Shown here: positions 61,217 through 64,000 of the stretch, piece by piece
Layout: each line of letters begins with the position of its first letter
Position numbering within the stretch: position 1 is the stretch's first letter
NCBI GenBank assembly: GCA_025060455.1
Contig: JANXBY010000066.1
Coordinates: forward strand, 1 to 64,000
DNA length: 64,000 nucleotides
From: Armatimonadota bacterium
GTDB lineage: Bacteria > Sysuimicrobiota > Sysuimicrobiia > Sysuimicrobiales > Sysuimicrobiaceae
Direction: 5' to 3'
Made by a program: the position numbers and the translations under genes
Notes under the pieces: generated by a model
Database searches by the model: none
What the model saw: the letters and a program-made list of their open reading frames with translations, nothing else
Told to the model about the DNA's origin: nothing

Positions 61217-62385
61217 TACTTCCCTCCCGCGGTGAGCATCTCCGTGCGCTGCGGACGGGCTGTCGGCAGCCACGCGGCCAGCACCGCGCCTACTACGGCC
61301 AAGGCGGACGCCACCCGCAGCACCGCGGGCACTCCCCACGCGTCCGCCACCAGGCCAAAGGGGGTCGCGGTGAGTGCTGCCACGGAGCTGGCGGCCACCT
61401 GCATCCCGCCGCCCAAGGCGGTGTGGCCGGGCAACAACTCCTGGGACAGGACCAAGGTGATGGGTAACACGCCCTGGGAGCACGCGCCCAGGACCAGCAC
61501 CGCGGGGTACGTCCACGGCGGGCGCAAAAGCGGCAGCAGCAACACCACGGCAGCCAGCACCGCCATGGTGCCCCCGAGCACGCCCCGCCGGCTCCACCGG
61601 TCCGCCAGCCGGCCCAGCACGGGCGCGGCCACCACCCCGCCCGCCAGCAGCAGGGACAGGGATGCAGAGGCGGCTTCGCGGGTCTGCCCCAGGTGGTCGA
61701 TGAGGTAGCCGGGGTAGAACACCGTCACGCCCACGTGCACCCCGCCGCGCAGCAGCGCGATGGCCAGCAGCACGCCGTACGCCACCCACAGGTCTTGGCC
61801 ACCGCGGGAGTCGGCCTCCCCCTGCCGGAAGGCCTGCGGGCGGCTTCCGAACGCCAACAGGAGCGCGGCCACGGGCAGCCCCACCAGAAGCCACAGGCTG
61901 AGCCCCCGCAGGCCAAACGCACCCGCCAGCACCGCCACCACCGTGGGGCCCAAGGCCCAACCCACGCTCCCGCCCACGGTGAAGTAGCCCATCATGGTGG
62001 CGCGGCGTTCGCCCGCGGCCTGGTAGGCGGTGCGCACCGCCTCGGGGTGGAACAGCGCGGGGCCCAACGCCAGCACCGCCAGGGCCGCCGCGGCCGACAG
62101 CGGGCCCGTGGCGAACCCCGCCAGCGCCAGTCCGGCCGAGGTCAACGCCACCCCTGCGGGGACCATCCACAGGCTGGGACGCCGGTCCGCGGCCCAGCCC
62201 GCGGTGACCTGGACCAGCGCCCCGCACAGGGACGCCGCGGTCACCATGGCGCCCGTGAGGGTGTAGGTCAGGCGCAGCTCCGTGCGCAGGTACTGCGCCA
62301 GGGCAGGCAACGCACCGGCCCCCACGTCCACCGCGGCGTGCCCGACGATGAGGAGCACGAGGACGGCGGTCGGCGAAGGGTGCAC
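61216..62385 (-). CDS. MFS transporter (fosmidomycin-resistance-like, Fsr family)
   Basis: 389 residues with about twelve membrane helices. The N-terminal VGHAAVDVGAGALPALAQYL and ALFHPEAVRTAYQAAGERRATMMGYFTVGGSVGWALGP fit the Fsr/YfnC-like branch of major facilitator proteins (HPEA/HPEG in helix 4-5). These are proton-driven exporters of small molecules; substrate unknown. GTG 62385. Forms a small minus-strand operon with the DUF3054 gene and perhaps mutY. Confidence 0.87.
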   Translation of the reverse strand: MHPSPTAVLVLLIVGHAAVDVGAGALPALAQYLRTELRLTYTLTGAMVTAASLCGALVQVTAGWAADRRPSLWMVPAGVALTSAGLALAGFATGPLSAAAALAVLALGPALFHPEAVRTAYQAAGERRATMMGYFTVGGSVGWALGPTVVAVLAGAFGLRGLSLWLLVGLPVAALLLAFGSRPQAFRQGEADSRGGQDLWVAYGVLLAIALLRGGVHVGVTVFYPGYLIDHLGQTREAASASLSLLLAGGVVAAPVLGRLADRWSRRGVLGGTMAVLAAVVLLLPLLRPPWTYPAVLVLGACSQGVLPITLVLSQELLPGHTALGGGMQVAASSVAALTATPFGLVADAWGVPAVLRVASALAVVGAVLAAWLPTARPQRTEMLTAGGK

Positions 62386-62414
62386 GGATCCAGTTTACTG
62401 TAGGTGCCCCGCGC

Positions 62415-63311
62415 TCAGACGCGCAGTTTGGGGTCCAGGGCGTCCCGCAGAGCGTCGCCCAGGACGTTGAACGCCAGCACCGTGAGGGTGATGGCCAGCC
62501 CGGGGAAGACTGCCATCCACGGCGCCTTCTGCACGAAGTCCACCGCCGCCCCGCTCAGCATGAGGCCCCACGCGGGGGTCGGCTCGGCCACCCCCAGCCC
62601 CAAGAAGCTCAGGGAGGCCTCCAGAAGAATGGCTTGGCCGAGGAAGGCGGTGAGCATCACCAGGTAGGGGGCCATCACGTTGGGGAGCATGTGGCGCAGG
62701 ATGATCCTCCAGGGACCCGCGCCGACGGCCCGGGCCGCTTCCACGTAGGTGGTATGGCGGACCTGCAGGGCGCTGCTGCGCACCACCAGCTCCGCCCGAG
62801 GCGCGAAGGACAGGGCGATGGCCGCCACCAGGTTCGCGGTGCCGCTGCCCAGGATGGCCACCATGGCCATGGCCAGCACGATGAGGGGGAAGGACACGAG
62901 GATGTCCGTGACGCGCTGGATCACCAGGTCCACGGTCCCGCCGAAGTACGCGGAGGCGACCCCCACCACCGCGCCCACGGTGGCGCCGATCACGGAGGAG
63001 GACAGCCCCACCAGCAGCGCGGTGCGGGAACCGAAGATCAGGCGGCTCAGAATGTCACGGCCGAAGCTGTCCGTGCCCAGCCAGTGTTTGGGGCCGGGCG
63101 GGCTGAACATGGACAGGTAGTCGTTGGCCAGCGGGTCGTACGGCGCGATCCACGGCGCGAACAGGGCGGCGACGCCCAGGAGGGCTAGGAAGGCAGCCGC
63201 GGCCACCGCCACCGGGTAGCGCCGGGCGAACCGACTCAGGCGTCCTCGGGGCCGGGGTCGCGAGAGGGCGACCCACACGCGGGCGGCGACAGCGTCCGAA
63301 GGTCCCGTCAC
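62415..63311 (-). CDS. Dipeptide/oligopeptide-type ABC transporter permease (DppC/OppC)
   Basis: 298 residues: an N-terminal helix before APWIAPYDPLANDYLSMFSPPGPKHWLGTDSFGRDILSRLIFGSR in type (only parts quoted: HWLGTDSFGRDILSR), and the ATPase-contact EAA loop EAARAVGAGPWRIILRHMLPN. Six membrane helices. Works with the DppB-like protein encoded just upstream on the same strand. The binding protein and ATPases must lie beyond the right edge. Confidence 0.93.
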   Translation of the reverse strand: MTGPSDAVAARVWVALSRPRPRGRLSRFARRYPVAVAAAAFLALLGVAALFAPWIAPYDPLANDYLSMFSPPGPKHWLGTDSFGRDILSRLIFGSRTALLVGLSSSVIGATVGAVVGVASAYFGGTVDLVIQRVTDILVSFPLIVLAMAMVAILGSGTANLVAAIALSFAPRAELVVRSSALQVRHTTYVEAARAVGAGPWRIILRHMLPNVMAPYLVMLTAFLGQAILLEASLSFLGLGVAEPTPAWGLMLSGAAVDFVQKAPWMAVFPGLAITLTVLAFNVLGDALRDALDPKLRV

Positions 63312-63315
63312 GGCC

Positions 63316-64000
63316 TCACGCGTACCGGATCCGCGGGTCCAGGCGGGCGTACAGCAGGTCCAGCAGGACGTTGACCAGCACGTACGCCGACGCCACCAGG
63401 AGCATGAGCCCCTGGATGAGGGTGTAGTCGCGACGGCTGATGGCGTCCACGAACAGCTTACCGATCCCGTTCAGGTTGAACACCTGCTCGGTCACCACCA
63501 GCCCGCCGATGAGGAACGCAAACTCCAGCCCGATCACGGTGACCACGGGCAGCAGTGCGTTTCGGAGGGCGTGCCGCAGCACCACCGCCCGCTCCGCCAG
63601 CCCCTTGGCCCACGCGGTGCGCACGTAGTCCTCCCGCAGCACCTCCAGCATGGCCGACCGGGTCATACGGGTGGCCACCGCGGAGTACCGGTAGCCCACC
63701 GCCAGCGCGGGCCACACCAGCTGGCTCAGGTTGGCCACAGGATTCACCCACAGAGGGGTGAAGGTCATGGGCGGAAGCCACCGGAAGGCGTACAGGAGGA
63801 ACAGCAGGAGCAGGATGCCCAACCAGAAAGACGGCGTCGCCAGGCCGGCCACGCTGAACACCTGGACCAGGTGGTCCGCCCACGTGCCCCGCCGCACCGC
63901 GGCCCACACCCCGAGGGGCAGGGCGAGGCTGACAGCCACCACCGTGGCCATCACCGCCAGCTGCAGGCTGAGCTCCAGCCGCAGGGCGATCTCCTTGGAC
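63316..64000 (-). CDS. Dipeptide/oligopeptide-type ABC transporter permease (DppB/OppB), cut by window edge
   Basis: The frame is open to the right edge (SKEIALRLELSLQLAVMATVVAV), so the ATG at 63954 in the track is internal; only the C-terminal 227 residues are seen. The EAA loop is VLREDYVRTAWAKGLAERAVVLRHALRN in type, and EFAFLIGGLVVTEQVFNLNGIGKLFVDAI is the DppB hallmark. Pairs with the DppC-like protein four bases downstream. Substrate could be peptides, nickel or sugars. Confidence 0.93.
   Translation of the reverse strand, partial: SKEIALRLELSLQLAVMATVVAVSLALPLGVWAAVRRGTWADHLVQVFSVAGLATPSFWLGILLLLFLLYAFRWLPPMTFTPLWVNPVANLSQLVWPALAVGYRYSAVATRMTRSAMLEVLREDYVRTAWAKGLAERAVVLRHALRNALLPVVTVIGLEFAFLIGGLVVTEQVFNLNGIGKLFVDAISRRDYTLIQGLMLLVASAYVLVNVLLDLLYARLDPRIRYA

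Overview
The window is a 64 kb piece of a very GC-rich bacterial chromosome (my impression is about 70% G+C; I did not count it). It is densely coded, with many GTG and TTG starts and 1-4 base stop/start overlaps. The gene set looks like a Gram-positive-style (Terrabacteria) organism: a T-box in front of ileS, RemA, RqcH, PyrR, a PASTA kinase cluster next to rlmN and rpe, a meso-DAP-type MurE, a B12-dependent ribonucleotide reductase, and no outer-membrane genes. Class II IleS and an archaeal-looking cytidylate kinase point to a deep-branching, perhaps thermophilic lineage (Limnochordia/Thermaerobacter-like Bacillota or the CSP1-3/Sysuimicrobiota group are possible), but the sequence alone does not settle this.

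Region 1 (1-13 kb): the end of a geranylgeranyl-reductase-like flavoprotein, back-to-back tRNA-Leu and tRNA-Val, a YbgC thioesterase, a secreted FAD oxidoreductase on the minus strand, then T-box/ileS, an aspartate-racemase-family enzyme, a DksA-like protein with a histone-like tail, lspA-lgt-rluD-pyrR, and convergent rqcH.

Region 2 (13-29 kb): a long plus-strand operon yicC-remA-cmk-coaC-priA-def-fmt-Zn peptidase-rsmB-rlmN. It runs into two FHA proteins, a SEDS protein, a PBP, a PASTA Ser/Thr kinase, rpe and an HDAC-family deacetylase. This mixes the Firmicute rlmN-prkC-rpe order with the actinobacterial fha-fha-rodA-pbpA-pknB order. The second FHA domain, the SEDS protein and the PBP have all lost the residues expected for activity, while the kinase and first FHA are intact. 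I take this as the most interesting candidate system: a phospho-signalling module built on cell-wall pseudoenzymes.

Region 3 (29-36.7 kb): rpsA with a promoter and a tiny terminator-like leader, then tRNA-Pro followed by a scar holding copies of the tRNA 3' end in both orientations and a decayed HEPN-MNT toxin-antitoxin pair. A TPP riboswitch and thiO-thiS-thiG-thiE follow, then a coiled-coil zinc-ribbon protein, an RNase H whose reading frame runs into rnpB, rnpB itself and a small zinc-ribbon protein.

Region 4 (36.8-53.7 kb): a nearly complete dcw cluster, mraZ-rsmH-ftsL-ftsI-murE-murF-mraY-murD-ftsW-murG-murC-murB-ftsQ-ftsA-ftsZ, with a phased MraZ operator, no ddl, and an active-site-divergent MurD.

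Region 5 (53.7-64 kb): an M50 protease with a NatAB-like ABC exporter, nrdR-nrdJ, convergent mutY, a DUF3054 protein, an MFS transporter and two dipeptide-type ABC permeases, the second cut by the window edge.
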